Below the pieces are notes generated by a model. It saw only the letters and a list, made by a program, of their open reading frames with translations. It had not been told where the DNA came from and did no database searches. Shown here in pieces: positions 45,254-54,756 of a stretch of 64,000 bases of DNA (within the stretch, counting starts at the first letter, position 1; each line of letters starts with the position of its first letter). The DNA is taken from contig NZ_LT671418.1 of assembly GCF_900130075.1 (NCBI RefSeq), positions 1,116,001-1,180,000 on the forward strand, written 5' to 3'. The translations under genes and the position numbers were made by a program. This stretch comes from Herminiimonas arsenitoxidans. GTDB lineage: Bacteria; Pseudomonadota; Gammaproteobacteria; Burkholderiales; Burkholderiaceae_D.

Positions 45254-46714
45254 TTACAAGCCGGTATGCTTTGCGATGAAGGCTTTCATTTTTTCTACAT
45301 CAGCCGTCATCACTTCAAAGCGTTGCGGCAAGTCTTCGATATTTTCAAAACCGGCTGGACGATCAGCATCACGTCCCAGCGCTTCGCGTATGGTTTCGTT
45401 GAACTTGGCTGGCAATGCAGTTTCCAGCACGATCATAGTCACACCTGGAGTCAAATGCTCGCGCGCGACTTTGACGCCATCCGCTGTGTGCGTATCTATC
45501 ATCAGGTCGTACTTGGCTTGCAAGTCGCGTATCGTCGCCACGCGGTCTGCATGCGTCGATTTGCCGGACACAAAACCGAACTTTGCAATGTTCTTGAACT
45601 CATCGCCGTCACTGCCCGGTTTGCCGGACAGATCAAAGCCACCGTGTGTTTCCACCTTCTGGAACAAGGCGCGTACACGGTCGCCATCGCGATTCAGCAA
45701 ATCGTAGACGAAACGTTCGAAGTTGGATGCCTTGCTGATATCCATACTCGGACTGGTGGTGTGATAAGTCTCCGCCGATTTACGCACGCGATACACACCT
45801 GTGCGGAAGAACTCATCCAGCACGTCGTTTTCATTGGTAGCTGCGACCAGTTTGTCGATAGGCAAGCCCATCATGCGCGCGATATGACCGGCGCAGATAT
45901 TGCCGAAATTGCCGGATGGGACGGTGAACGATACTTTCTGTTCATTGCTGGTGGTCGCGCTCAGGTAACCACGGAAGTAGTAAATCACTTGCGCCACGAC
46001 ACGCGCCCAGTTGATCGAATTCACGGTACCGATTTTTTGCTGCTGCTTGAAGGCGTGATCATTGGACACAGCCTTGACCATATCCTGGCAATCGTCGAAC
46101 ACGCCTTCTACTGCGATATTGAAAATATTCGGATCTTGCAGACTGAACATTTGCGCAGTCTGGAAGGCACTCATTTTCTTGTGCGGCGACAGCATGAAGA
46201 CACGTATGCCCTTCTTGCCGCGCATTGCGTATTCCGCAGCGCTACCAGTATCACCGGAGGTCGCGCCGAAAATATTCAGTTCAGCGTGTTGCTTGGCCAG
46301 CGTGTACTCGAACAGATTGCCGAGTAATTGCATAGCCATATCTTTAAATGCCAGCGTTGGGCCATTCGACAGCGCTTGCAGCATCAACTTGGTGCCATCT
46401 TTTTCCTCGACCAAACGCAAGGGCGTGATACGCGCAGCTTCTTCTCCGCGGCGTACATTGCGATAAACATCGGCGGTGTAAGTCTTGTGCACCAGTGCAT
46501 GCAAATCCGCTTCAGGGATATCGGTGGCGAATTTCTTCAATACTTCGAATGCCAGATCAGCATACGACAGCGTACGCCATGCATCGAGTTCCGCGTCGCT
46601 CACTTGCGGATAGCTCTCAGGCAGATACAAGCCACCATCAGGTGCCAAACCGCCGAGCAAAATTTCAGAAAAAGATTGTGCCGGCGCCAAGCCGCGGGTG
46701 GAAATGTATTGCAT
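45254..46714 (-). CDS. thrC: Threonine synthase
   Basis: 486 aa PLP enzyme that converts O-phosphohomoserine to threonine. Signatures: YISTRGLAPAQSFSEILLGG, the PLP Lys in PTLAFKDMAMQLLGN, GATSGDTGSAAEYA, and PSGNFGNICAGHIARMMGLP. Length matches the long bacterial/fungal subgroup. Follows hom on the same strand. Confidence 0.97.
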   Translation of the reverse strand: MQYISTRGLAPAQSFSEILLGGLAPDGGLYLPESYPQVSDAELDAWRTLSYADLAFEVLKKFATDIPEADLHALVHKTYTADVYRNVRRGEEAARITPLRLVEEKDGTKLMLQALSNGPTLAFKDMAMQLLGNLFEYTLAKQHAELNIFGATSGDTGSAAEYAMRGKKGIRVFMLSPHKKMSAFQTAQMFSLQDPNIFNIAVEGVFDDCQDMVKAVSNDHAFKQQQKIGTVNSINWARVVAQVIYYFRGYLSATTSNEQKVSFTVPSGNFGNICAGHIARMMGLPIDKLVAATNENDVLDEFFRTGVYRVRKSAETYHTTSPSMDISKASNFERFVYDLLNRDGDRVRALFQKVETHGGFDLSGKPGSDGDEFKNIAKFGFVSGKSTHADRVATIRDLQAKYDLMIDTHTADGVKVAREHLTPGVTMIVLETALPAKFNETIREALGRDADRPAGFENIEDLPQRFEVMTADVEKMKAFIAKHTGL

Positions 46715-46927
46715 AGGAATAATTGAATTAGTTGGTGGCCGACTTGTTCAGGAAACAGGATGATTCAGGCACAGCGACGCGTTACATATAGAGCCGTATT
46801 ATAGCTTCGCTGGCAGACTGAGCCGAACAAAACCGCGGCGGGAGGATAGTGAAGGCTTATTTCATGAAAATCAGCCAAAACGGTGAAGCACGGGCAAAAC
46901 CGGCCTCACCGCTCGTGACAGCAAGAT

Positions 46928-48238
46928 TTAGCTCAAATGTTCGAGGCGGATCTTGGTCACTTTGCCCAGCACCGTCGACAATGCTTCGATCTTCTTGATC
47001 GCTGCCTCAACGTTTTTCTCTTGGGTCTGATGCGTCAGCATGATGATATCGGTCTGCGTCTCGCCCAGAGCAGGCTCTTTCTGCAACATCGCATCGATCG
47101 AAATGGTCGATTCCGCCAGAATACTTGTTACTTTGGCCAATACGCCCACTTCATCTGCCACTGGCATACGCAGGTAGTAGCTGGTCGTCACTTCCGAAAT
47201 CGGCAAGATGGGCGTGTCCGCCATCGAGTTCGGCTGGAACGCCAAATGCGGTACACGATGTGCCGGATCAGCATCAGCCAAACGTGCGATATCAACCAGA
47301 TCGGCAATCACGGCCGATGCGGTTGGCTCCGCGCCTGCACCTTTACCGTAATACAAGGTTGCGCCCACGGCGTCACCCTGTACCAGCACGGCATTCATCG
47401 CGCCTTCTACATTCGCGATCAGACGCTTGGACGGGATCAGCGTCGGATGTACGCGCAACTCGATGCCTTGCGGCGTGCGCTTGGCAATACCCAGCAATTT
47501 GATGCGATAACCGAGTTGTTCTGCGTAACGAATATCGACAGCTTCCAGCTTGGTGATGCCTTCCACGTGCGCCTTGTCGAACTGTACCGGGATACCGAAG
47601 GCAATCGCTGCCATCAGTGTCGCCTTGTGCGCTGCGTCCACACCTTCAATATCAAAGGTTGGATCAGCCTCGGCGTAACCCAGGCGTTGTGCTTCTTTCA
47701 AAACGGTATCGAAATCCAGGCCCTTGTCACGCATTTCGGACAAGATGAAGTTGGTGGTGCCATTGATGATGCCGGCGATCCATTCGATGCGGTTGGCAGT
47801 CAGGCCTTCGCGCAATGCCTTGATGATAGGAATGCCGCCAGCCACTGCCGCTTCATACGCGACCATCACGCCCTTGTCTTGTGCTGCCTTGAAAATCTCA
47901 TCACCGTGGATTGCCAGTAAAGCCTTGTTCGCTGTCACCACGTGCTTGCCGTTGGCAATCGCTTTCAGCACCAAGTCTTTGGCAATGCCGTAGCCGCCTA
48001 TCAGCTCGACAACAATATCGATCTCTGGATTAGCAACAACCAAATTGCCATCGTTCACCACTGCACACTGATCGCCGACCAGCTCTTTGGCGCGTGCAAC
48101 ATCCAGATCAGCCACCATCACGATTTCAATTTCATGACCAGCGCGGCGGGAAATTTCTTCCTGGTTACGCTTCAGAACATTGAATGTACCCGCACCGACG
48201 GTGCCGATTCCTAACAAGCCAACTTTGATGGATTTCAT
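46928..48238 (-). CDS. hom: Homoserine dehydrogenase
   Basis: 436 aa from ATG 48238 (MKSIKVGLLGIGTVG); a start at 48262 would add eight residues. It reduces aspartate semialdehyde to homoserine. NAD(P)-binding GLLGIGTVGAGTF, KHVVTANKALLA, catalytic-site segment AAVAGGIPIIKALREGL and GIINGTTNFILSEM are present. A C-terminal ACT domain (about 350-430) suggests feedback control by threonine. Not fused to an aspartokinase. Lies between alaA and thrC in one leftward amino-acid cluster. Confidence 0.97.
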   Translation of the reverse strand: MKSIKVGLLGIGTVGAGTFNVLKRNQEEISRRAGHEIEIVMVADLDVARAKELVGDQCAVVNDGNLVVANPEIDIVVELIGGYGIAKDLVLKAIANGKHVVTANKALLAIHGDEIFKAAQDKGVMVAYEAAVAGGIPIIKALREGLTANRIEWIAGIINGTTNFILSEMRDKGLDFDTVLKEAQRLGYAEADPTFDIEGVDAAHKATLMAAIAFGIPVQFDKAHVEGITKLEAVDIRYAEQLGYRIKLLGIAKRTPQGIELRVHPTLIPSKRLIANVEGAMNAVLVQGDAVGATLYYGKGAGAEPTASAVIADLVDIARLADADPAHRVPHLAFQPNSMADTPILPISEVTTSYYLRMPVADEVGVLAKVTSILAESTISIDAMLQKEPALGETQTDIIMLTHQTQEKNVEAAIKKIEALSTVLGKVTKIRLEHLS

Positions 48239-48316
48239 AATCTTTGTATTAAATAAGGTCACATAAAAGACAACGTTCCCATGCTGGCGAACGCGGTGAC
48301 GAAAATAGAAGCGGGA

Positions 48317-49540
48317 TCAACCCAGCCGCTTGCGATAACCTTCGAGGAAGTGTGCAATACGTCCGATCGCAAGCGTCAGATCGTCAGAATTTGGCAAGAA
48401 TACTACCCTGAAATGATCTGTCGTCGGGCAATTGAAGCCCGTACCTTGGACAATCAGCACGCTTTCTTCTGCCAGTAACTGATAGGCAAAATCCTGATCA
48501 TCCTTGATCGGATACATCTTAGGATCAAGTTTAGGGAACATGTACAGCGCCGATTTTGGCTTGACGCAAGTCACACCAGGAATCTCGGTCAACAGCTTGT
48601 GCGCCAGATCGCGCTGTTTCAGCAAGCGTCCGCCAGGACCGACCAAATCGTTGATGCTTTGGTAACCGCCCAACGCGGTTTGAATTGCATACTGCCCCGG
48701 TGCGTTTGCGCACAAACGCATCGATGCCAGCATGTTCAAACCTTCGATGTAATCCTTGGCATGACGCTTCTCGCCCGAGACCACCATCCAGCCGGCACGA
48801 TAGCCGCAGGAACGATAATTTTTCGACAAACCGTTGAACGTGATGAACAACAAATCGTCCGCCAATGAAGCGAGCGAAGTATGTACCTCGCCATCGTACA
48901 AAACCTTGTCGTAAATCTCGTCGGCAAAAACAATCAGTTGATGCTGGCGTGCGAGTTCCACGATCTGCTGCAGCAACTCAACCGGATACAAAGCGCCGGT
49001 AGGATTGTTTGGATTGATGACAACAATTGCCTTGGTATTCGAATTGATTTTTTTCTTGATATCTTCGATATCAGGGAACCAGCCTGCCTGCTCATCGCAC
49101 ACATAATGCACAGGCGTGCCGCCGGACAGACTGACCGCCGCCGTCCATAAAGGATAATCAGGTGATGGCACCAATACTTCATCGCCGGTATTGAGCAGCG
49201 CGTTCATGCTCATGACGATCAATTCCGATGCGCCGTTGCCGAGATAAATGTCGTCTATTGTGACGCCCGTGATGTTCTTTTGCTGCGTGTAATGCATGAT
49301 CGCCTTGCGCGGCGCGAACATGCCTTTTGAATCGGTGTAACCCGATGCATTCGACATATTGCGTATCATGTCCTGCACGATTTCATCTGGCGCATCAAAA
49401 CCAAAGACGGCAAGGTTGCCTATGTTCAGCTTGATGATCTTGTGACCGTCTTCTTCCATTTGCCGCGCTTTTTCCAGCACAGGGCCGCGAATATCGTAGC
49501 AAACATCATCCAGTTTTTTCGATTTTTGAATCGGTCGCAC
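48317..49540 (-). CDS. alaA: Alanine-type PLP aminotransferase AlaA
   Basis: 407 aa class I aminotransferase, very close to E. coli AlaA (glutamate-pyruvate transaminase) in segments such as KLDDVCYDIRGPVLEKARQM, LNIGNLAVFGFDAPDEI and GNGASELIVMSMNALLNTGD. The PLP lysine is in FNGLSKNYRSCGYRAGWM. Start is GTG 49540, with AAGGAA upstream. It precedes hom and thrC, and in Burkholderiales this trio is common. Confidence 0.93.
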   Translation of the reverse strand: MRPIQKSKKLDDVCYDIRGPVLEKARQMEEDGHKIIKLNIGNLAVFGFDAPDEIVQDMIRNMSNASGYTDSKGMFAPRKAIMHYTQQKNITGVTIDDIYLGNGASELIVMSMNALLNTGDEVLVPSPDYPLWTAAVSLSGGTPVHYVCDEQAGWFPDIEDIKKKINSNTKAIVVINPNNPTGALYPVELLQQIVELARQHQLIVFADEIYDKVLYDGEVHTSLASLADDLLFITFNGLSKNYRSCGYRAGWMVVSGEKRHAKDYIEGLNMLASMRLCANAPGQYAIQTALGGYQSINDLVGPGGRLLKQRDLAHKLLTEIPGVTCVKPKSALYMFPKLDPKMYPIKDDQDFAYQLLAEESVLIVQGTGFNCPTTDHFRVVFLPNSDDLTLAIGRIAHFLEGYRKRLG

Positions 49541-49802
49541 AGCTACTGTTCCTTGTGATTTTCAGAACTTGTTGAGGTTCTAATGGGAACGCATGTCCTT
49601 GAAAGCATCGACCAAACTTCGGTGATCGAAGGGCAAGCGCAAATGACGGTGGCATTGTTGCACCGCGAAAGAGATCCATTTTGCCGAAAGCGATCGATTT
49701 TATCAATCGATAAAGGCTGGTTTAAAGCTGAAAACGTTACAATAAGCGCTCTTTATCTTCCATTTATCGGAAATCCGCGCCCGCACTCCGATCACGACCA
49801 TC

Positions 49803-50177
49803 ATGAAGCTTCATAACACCGCCACCCAGCAATACCAGACTGTTACTGCCTATGATGAAAATGGCATTGAAATCAATTTAATCCCATTCGACTACAGCCT
49901 GGTTGTTCTACCGGAAATTGCGCCTGCAGCATGGCCTGTCGCCTCCTTCGATACATTGACGGCCGAGAATTTTGAACAGATCAACGCCATTGCTCCGGAT
50001 GTTGTCATTCTCGGTACTGGCGCACGCCAACGCTTCGTCCATCCGCGCTTGACGGCATCGCTGACAGCACGCCGCATCGGCGTTGAGTGTATGGATAACC
50101 AAGCTGCATGCCGCACCTACAATATCTTGATGGCAGAGGGTCGCAAAGTTGCTCTGGCATTGATATTTGAAGCGTAA
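49803..50177 (+). CDS. Mth938/DUF498-domain protein
   Basis: 124 aa. The segments VLPEIAPAAWPVASFDTL, DVVILGTGARQRFVHPRL, GVECMDNQAACRTYNIL and EGRKVALALIF are characteristic of the Mth938 domain family, whose human member is NDUFAF3. A complex I assembly role has been shown for the mitochondrial relative. The bacterial function is not established. Divergent from alaA across 262 bases with no other gene. Confidence 0.88.
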   Translation: MKLHNTATQQYQTVTAYDENGIEINLIPFDYSLVVLPEIAPAAWPVASFDTLTAENFEQINAIAPDVVILGTGARQRFVHPRLTASLTARRIGVECMDNQAACRTYNILMAEGRKVALALIFEA

Positions 50178-50448
50178 CGCTTATCTGCCAGCACTTTCCA
50201 TCGTGTTGCTGAACCAACACTAAAAATTATTGTCTTTTCAATAGTGCTCAATCAACAATGAGCGCTATGCAGCAAGACGGTGGAAATAAAAATACAAGTT
50301 TTCCATTTATTGCTTGAAGGATAAAAACTCGTCCCCATCTGTACGTTCGGCCGCATTGCACATGCGCACGCTGAATTGGTAACGAATCGATCGTAGATCA
50401 CACCGCTGCGCCTGCAGCGCGACACTATCGGCAGAGAAAGTGAGATAA

Positions 50449-50943
50449 ATGGATCAAGATATCCCCGTGGAAGAACGCCCTTCTGCACTCAACAAAATCG
50501 TTCCGGATTTTTCCGCTGCGATGACCGGCGATCAAACGTTTCAACTTGCTGATTACAAAGGTAAAAAAGTCGTTCTGTACTTTTATCCCAAGGACAATAC
50601 GCCAGGCTGCACCACTGAAGGGATTCAATTCCGTGACTTGCATCCACAGTTTCAGCAAGCCAACACAGAAGTCTTCGGTATCAGCCGCGACAGCATCCGC
50701 TCGCATGAAGGCTTCAAGGCAAAACTGGCCTTGCCGTTCGAACTGATTTCTGACCCTGACGAAACGCTGTGCACCATGTTCAATGTCATGAAGATGAAAA
50801 ATATGTATGGCAAGAAAGTACGCGGCGTAGAACGCTCAACTTTTATTATTGACGAGTCAGGTAAATTGGTGAAAGAATGGCGTGGAGTGAAAGTGCCTGG
50901 ACACATCGATGAAGTACTGGAGTTTGTGAAGGCTCTTGCTTAG
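50449..50943 (+). CDS. bcp: PrxQ/Bcp-type peroxiredoxin
   Basis: 164 aa thiol peroxidase. The peroxidatic Cys is C54 in NTPGCTTEG. The usual resolving Cys five residues on is Ile, while C108 (DETLC) aligns with the nonessential E. coli C99. The enzyme is therefore likely 1-Cys in mechanism or uses an external thiol. The FYPKDNTPGCT and VYGISxDS-like (VFGISRDSI) motifs confirm the family. Monocistronic, ending in an intrinsic terminator. Confidence 0.94.
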   Translation: MDQDIPVEERPSALNKIVPDFSAAMTGDQTFQLADYKGKKVVLYFYPKDNTPGCTTEGIQFRDLHPQFQQANTEVFGISRDSIRSHEGFKAKLALPFELISDPDETLCTMFNVMKMKNMYGKKVRGVERSTFIIDESGKLVKEWRGVKVPGHIDEVLEFVKALA

Positions 50944-50984
50944 GTTTGCAGAACCCATTGAATTCAAAAGAATTTTTCTCGAAG

Positions 50985-51031
50985 AAAGCCGTTTGCGGAT
51001 TAGGCCATGCGCCTTCCCAAACGGCTTTTTT
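50985..51031 (+). terminator. Terminator after bcp
   Basis: AAAGCCGTTT (50985-50994) pairs with AAACGGCTTT (51019-51028), giving a 10-bp stem with a 24-nt loop followed by T residues (51026-51031). Confidence 0.65.
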
Positions 51032-51157
51032 ACTTTTTAATTTGCATGCTTGTCTCTCATCCACTTTTTTCTCGGCTTTCCAACCCCGATTTTTCGTGTC
51101 TGCACTACCGTTAGTACCTGTTGTAAATGTTCTCAAACTTTCTAGATCGAGGTCCTG

Positions 51158-52819
51158 ATGCCACTGCCCAAACTACCGACCAAGCCTGCCGCGTTGCTGT
51201 CACCGCAAGACTATCCCAAGGCTGATAAGGACAAGATTGTCAAATCGTTGACACTGATTGAACCGGTAGCACGCAAGACCCCCGAGCCGGCGCCAGCCAT
51301 CGTCCGCGCGAAAATCGCCGACAAGACGCCATCCGAGAAACCACGCTCGTCCTCTGCACAAACCGTTGCGCTGGCACCCAAGTCTGGTGCACGCCGCCCA
51401 GTGGACAAGTCAGGCCCGACCAAATTATTCGTACTCGACACCAATGTCTTGATGCACGATCCGACTTCGCTGTTCCGCTTTGAGGAGCACGATGTTTATC
51501 TGCCGATGATGACATTGGAAGAACTGGACGACCACAAGAAAGGTATGTCCGAAGTTGCCCGTAGCGCACGTCAGGTTTCGCGTTCGCTGGATGCGCTGGT
51601 CAGCGGCATTGAAGAAAATGCCATTGATGACGGTATTCCATTGTCGAAGCTCGGCAACAAGGATGCCAAAGGCCGCCTGTTCTTCCAGACCAAGCTGCAA
51701 AACGTCACGCTGCCTGAAGGCCTGCCTATGGGCAAAGCCGACAACCAGATCCTTGGCGTGGTGCGCGCACTGGAAGCACAATATCCGGGCCGTTCCATCG
51801 TACTGGTGTCGAAAGACATCAATATGCGCATCAAGGCACGCGCCATGGGCTTGCCGGCGGAAGAGTATTTCAACGATCACGTATTGGAAGATACTGATCT
51901 GCTCTACTCCGGCATCATGCAGTTGCCTGATGACTTCTGGGTCAAGCATGCGAAAGGCATGGAGTCGTGGCAAGAAAACAAGCACGGCACCGGCTATACC
52001 TTCTACCGCTTGAGCGGCCCGGTCGTACCGTCGATGCTGGTCAATCAGTTCGTCTACATGGAACCGCAAAATGGCGAAGCGTCGTTCTACGGCCAGGTAA
52101 GACAAATCAACGGCAAGACCGCCGTCCTCCAAACGCTGCGTGATTATGCTCACAACAAAAACAGCGTATGGGGTGTCACTGCACGCAATCGCGAGCAGAA
52201 CTTCGCACTGAATCTGTTGATGGATCCGGAATGTGATTTCGTCACACTGCTCGGTCAAGCCGGTACTGGTAAAACCTTGCTGGCACTTGCTGCTGGCCTG
52301 GCGCAGGTACTGGAAACCAAGCTCTATAGCGAAATCATCGTTACGCGCGTAACCGTTCCAGTCGGCGAAGACATTGGATTCCTGCCTGGTACAGAAGAAG
52401 AGAAGATGTCGCCGTGGATGGGCGCATTCGACGATAACCTTGAAGTGTTGAACAAGTCCGACAGCGATGCCGGTGAATGGGGTCGTGCCGCAACGCAAGA
52501 CCTGATTCGTTCACGCATCAAGATCAAGTCGCTCAACTTCATGCGTGGCCGTACCTTCGTCAACAAGTTCCTGATCATCGATGAAGCGCAAAACTTGACG
52601 CCTAAGCAAATGAAAACCTTGGTCACCCGTGCAGGTCCGGGCACCAAGATCATCTGCCTCGGTAACATCGCGCAGATCGATACGCCTTACCTGACCGAAG
52701 GCTCCAGCGGTTTGACTTATGTGGTTGACCGCTTCAAAGGTTGGGGACACAGCGGTCACGTCACGCTGGCACGCGGCGAACGCTCACGTCTGGCAGATCA
52801 CGCGAGCGAAGTGTTGTAA
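51158..52819 (+). CDS. PIN-PhoH fusion ATPase (PhoH2/YlaK type)
   Basis: 553 aa. A basic, proline-rich N-terminal extension (about 1-88) precedes a PIN nuclease domain (about 89-235; FVLDTNVLMHDP, MMTLEELDDHKKG, VLVSKDINMRIKA). The PhoH ATPase (about 340-550) has Walker A LGQAGTGKTLLALAAG, PVGEDIGFLPG and Walker B FLIIDEAQNLTPKQMK. PIN-PhoH proteins in mycobacteria unwind and cut RNA. The same activity is inferred here. It is followed directly by a bidirectional terminator. Confidence 0.92.
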   Translation: MPLPKLPTKPAALLSPQDYPKADKDKIVKSLTLIEPVARKTPEPAPAIVRAKIADKTPSEKPRSSSAQTVALAPKSGARRPVDKSGPTKLFVLDTNVLMHDPTSLFRFEEHDVYLPMMTLEELDDHKKGMSEVARSARQVSRSLDALVSGIEENAIDDGIPLSKLGNKDAKGRLFFQTKLQNVTLPEGLPMGKADNQILGVVRALEAQYPGRSIVLVSKDINMRIKARAMGLPAEEYFNDHVLEDTDLLYSGIMQLPDDFWVKHAKGMESWQENKHGTGYTFYRLSGPVVPSMLVNQFVYMEPQNGEASFYGQVRQINGKTAVLQTLRDYAHNKNSVWGVTARNREQNFALNLLMDPECDFVTLLGQAGTGKTLLALAAGLAQVLETKLYSEIIVTRVTVPVGEDIGFLPGTEEEKMSPWMGAFDDNLEVLNKSDSDAGEWGRAATQDLIRSRIKIKSLNFMRGRTFVNKFLIIDEAQNLTPKQMKTLVTRAGPGTKIICLGNIAQIDTPYLTEGSSGLTYVVDRFKGWGHSGHVTLARGERSRLADHASEVL

Positions 52820-52840
52820 CAACTCTGGTTCGCCAGAAAC

Positions 52841-52873
52841 AAAAAAGCCTGCTGAATTCAGCAGGCTTTTTTT
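52841..52873. terminator. Bidirectional terminator between phoH-like gene and pit
   Basis: A perfect 22-base palindrome (AGCCTGCTGAA/TTCAGCAGGCT, 52846-52867) is flanked by six A and seven T. It serves the converging genes on both sides. Confidence 0.93.
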
Positions 52874-52893
52874 ATTGCGGATGCATTACTGCA

Positions 52894-53901
52894 TCACAAA
52901 ATCATCGTCCCAACCCACCATGCAATTGCCGCCATAAACGCTGCAGCAGGAATGGTGAATATCCACGCCCAAACGATATTGCCGGCAACACCCCAACGCA
53001 CAGCAGACATCTTGCGTGATGCGCCAACGCCGACAATCGCACCGGTAATGGTATGCGTGGTCGATACTGGCACACCCAAGGCAGTTGCCAGGAACAAGGT
53101 GATCGCACCACCGGTTTCAGCACAGAAACCGCCGACAGGCTTCAGCTTGGTGATTTTCTGTCCCATCGTTTTGACGATACGCCAGCCACCGAACAAAGTA
53201 CCCAGACTGATCGCGGTGTAGCAGCTGATGATGACCCACCATGGCAGCGGATCGGCTGCGGTCGATACACCTGCAGCAATCAGCAACATCCAGATGATCC
53301 CCATGGTCTTCTGTGCATCGTTACCGCCGTGCCCCAAACTGTACATTGCGGCAGAAAACAGTTGCAGCCGTCTAAACCAACGATCTACATTGCGCGGCGT
53401 CGATCTGACGAACAACCACGATACCAACACCATCATCAAGGAACCGAACAGGAAACCGAGCAAAGGTGACAACACGATAAAGGCGATGATTTTAATCAAG
53501 CCGGAAGAAATCAATGCGTCGGTACCAGCCTTGGCCACTGCTGCGCCAACCAAACCACCGATCAATGCATGCGACGAAGACGACGGCAAGCCGAAATACC
53601 AGGTCACCACGTTCCAGACTATCGCACCAACCAATGCGCCGAATACGACGTAGTGATCAATCACAATAGGATCAATCGTACCCGTACCTATCGTCATCGC
53701 CACTTTGAGGTGGAAAACACCGATTGCGATAAAGTTGAAAAACGCCGCCATCATCACGGCGGTTTGCGGTTTCAATACGCCGGTTGATACCACCGTCGCA
53801 ATTGCGTTTGCCGCGTCATGAAAGCCATTCATGAAATCGAATATCAAAGCCAATATGATCAAAAAGGCCAGGACATAAAGGCTCATGTGGAGAGTTTGCA
53901 T
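52894..53901 (-). CDS. pit: Low-affinity inorganic phosphate transporter Pit
   Basis: 335 aa with about ten membrane helices. The duplicated PiT signatures are visible: DFMNGFHDAANAIATVVSTG near the N-terminus and FCAETGGAITLFLATALGVP then VSTTHTITGAIVGVG near the C-terminus. It imports phosphate as a metal-phosphate complex with proton symport. It is preceded by a DUF47 gene on the same strand. Start 53901 or, less likely, 53886. Confidence 0.95.
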   Translation of the reverse strand: MQTLHMSLYVLAFLIILALIFDFMNGFHDAANAIATVVSTGVLKPQTAVMMAAFFNFIAIGVFHLKVAMTIGTGTIDPIVIDHYVVFGALVGAIVWNVVTWYFGLPSSSSHALIGGLVGAAVAKAGTDALISSGLIKIIAFIVLSPLLGFLFGSLMMVLVSWLFVRSTPRNVDRWFRRLQLFSAAMYSLGHGGNDAQKTMGIIWMLLIAAGVSTAADPLPWWVIISCYTAISLGTLFGGWRIVKTMGQKITKLKPVGGFCAETGGAITLFLATALGVPVSTTHTITGAIVGVGASRKMSAVRWGVAGNIVWAWIFTIPAAAFMAAIAWWVGTMIL

Positions 53902-54029
53902 GGATATTTATTCTTTGTTCAATCTGCGTATGTCACCGACAACTACATCAGCAACCGCGAAACTTACAAGACAGCCTTGCACGTCATCAAAAAATAACGG
54001 CAAGGCACACCAACGTTACGCTCAATGAA

Positions 54030-54656
54030 TCAAGCGTTCTCGACGATGATGCCTTCGATGATATTGGCGACGTCTTCACAACGATCCGTGACAGTTTCCA
54101 GCAATTCGTAAATCGCCTTGAGCTTGATCAGATTGCGTACATCCGGTTCTTCGCGGAACAGCTTGGACATCGCAGCACGCATCACGTGATCGGCATCCGA
54201 TTCCAGACGATCGATTTCCTGGCAAATAGCCAGAATCTCGCGCGAATTGTCCATGTTGTGCAACAGAGCGACTGCAGCTTTGACCTTTTCGGTACAAGCC
54301 AGGCACAACTCAGCCAAACGCTTGGCTTCAGGTGTAATCGCTTTAATGTCGTACAGAGAGATTGTTTGCGCCGCATCTTCGAGCAAATCGAGGATATCGT
54401 CCATGCGCGTGATCAGTTGATGGATGTCATCACGATCGAGCGGTGTAATAAAGGTTTTATGCAAAGCATCCAGCGTCGCATGCGTGACCTTGTCTGCCTG
54501 CTTCTCGATACCTTCGATCGCATGTACACGAATTTCCAGGTCGTCGAAATTGGTCATCAAGGCAACCATTTCCTTCGCGCCTTTGACGCAAAACTCGGCA
54601 TGCTCGTTGAAGAGATCGAAAAACTTGCCTTCTTTCGGTAGAAGTCGTCCAAACAT
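54030..54656 (-). CDS. DUF47/PhoU-like partner of Pit
   Basis: 208 aa all-helical protein. MFGRLLPKEGKFFDLFNEHA, DRDDIHQLITRMDDILDLLE and LKAIYELLETVTDRCEDVAN are typical of the DUF47 family that accompanies Pit transporters and is thought to regulate them. It lies 128 bases upstream of pit in the same direction. Confidence 0.93.
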   Translation of the reverse strand: MFGRLLPKEGKFFDLFNEHAEFCVKGAKEMVALMTNFDDLEIRVHAIEGIEKQADKVTHATLDALHKTFITPLDRDDIHQLITRMDDILDLLEDAAQTISLYDIKAITPEAKRLAELCLACTEKVKAAVALLHNMDNSREILAICQEIDRLESDADHVMRAAMSKLFREEPDVRNLIKLKAIYELLETVTDRCEDVANIIEGIIVENA

Positions 54657-54756
54657 AATTACTCTCTTTGAATATGAAAATGTTGAAATACTGTGATTAG
54701 CTACAAAGACCAGTGGCCTTTGAAGAGAACTCTAAAATACGCAAACAATCACTACA

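Noticed and set aside
44624..46327. Rightward open frame of about 567 codons opposite moeA and thrC
   Set aside because: It spans two verified genes and the gap between them on the other strand. Its composition (His/Arg/Gln-rich) is that of a shadow frame.
46937..47920. Rightward open frame of about 327 codons opposite hom
   Set aside because: Antisense shadow of homoserine dehydrogenase; Cys/His/Arg-rich with no domain.
51425..52498. Leftward open frame of about 357 codons opposite the PIN-PhoH gene
   Set aside because: Antisense shadow; no motif and no promoter or ribosome site.
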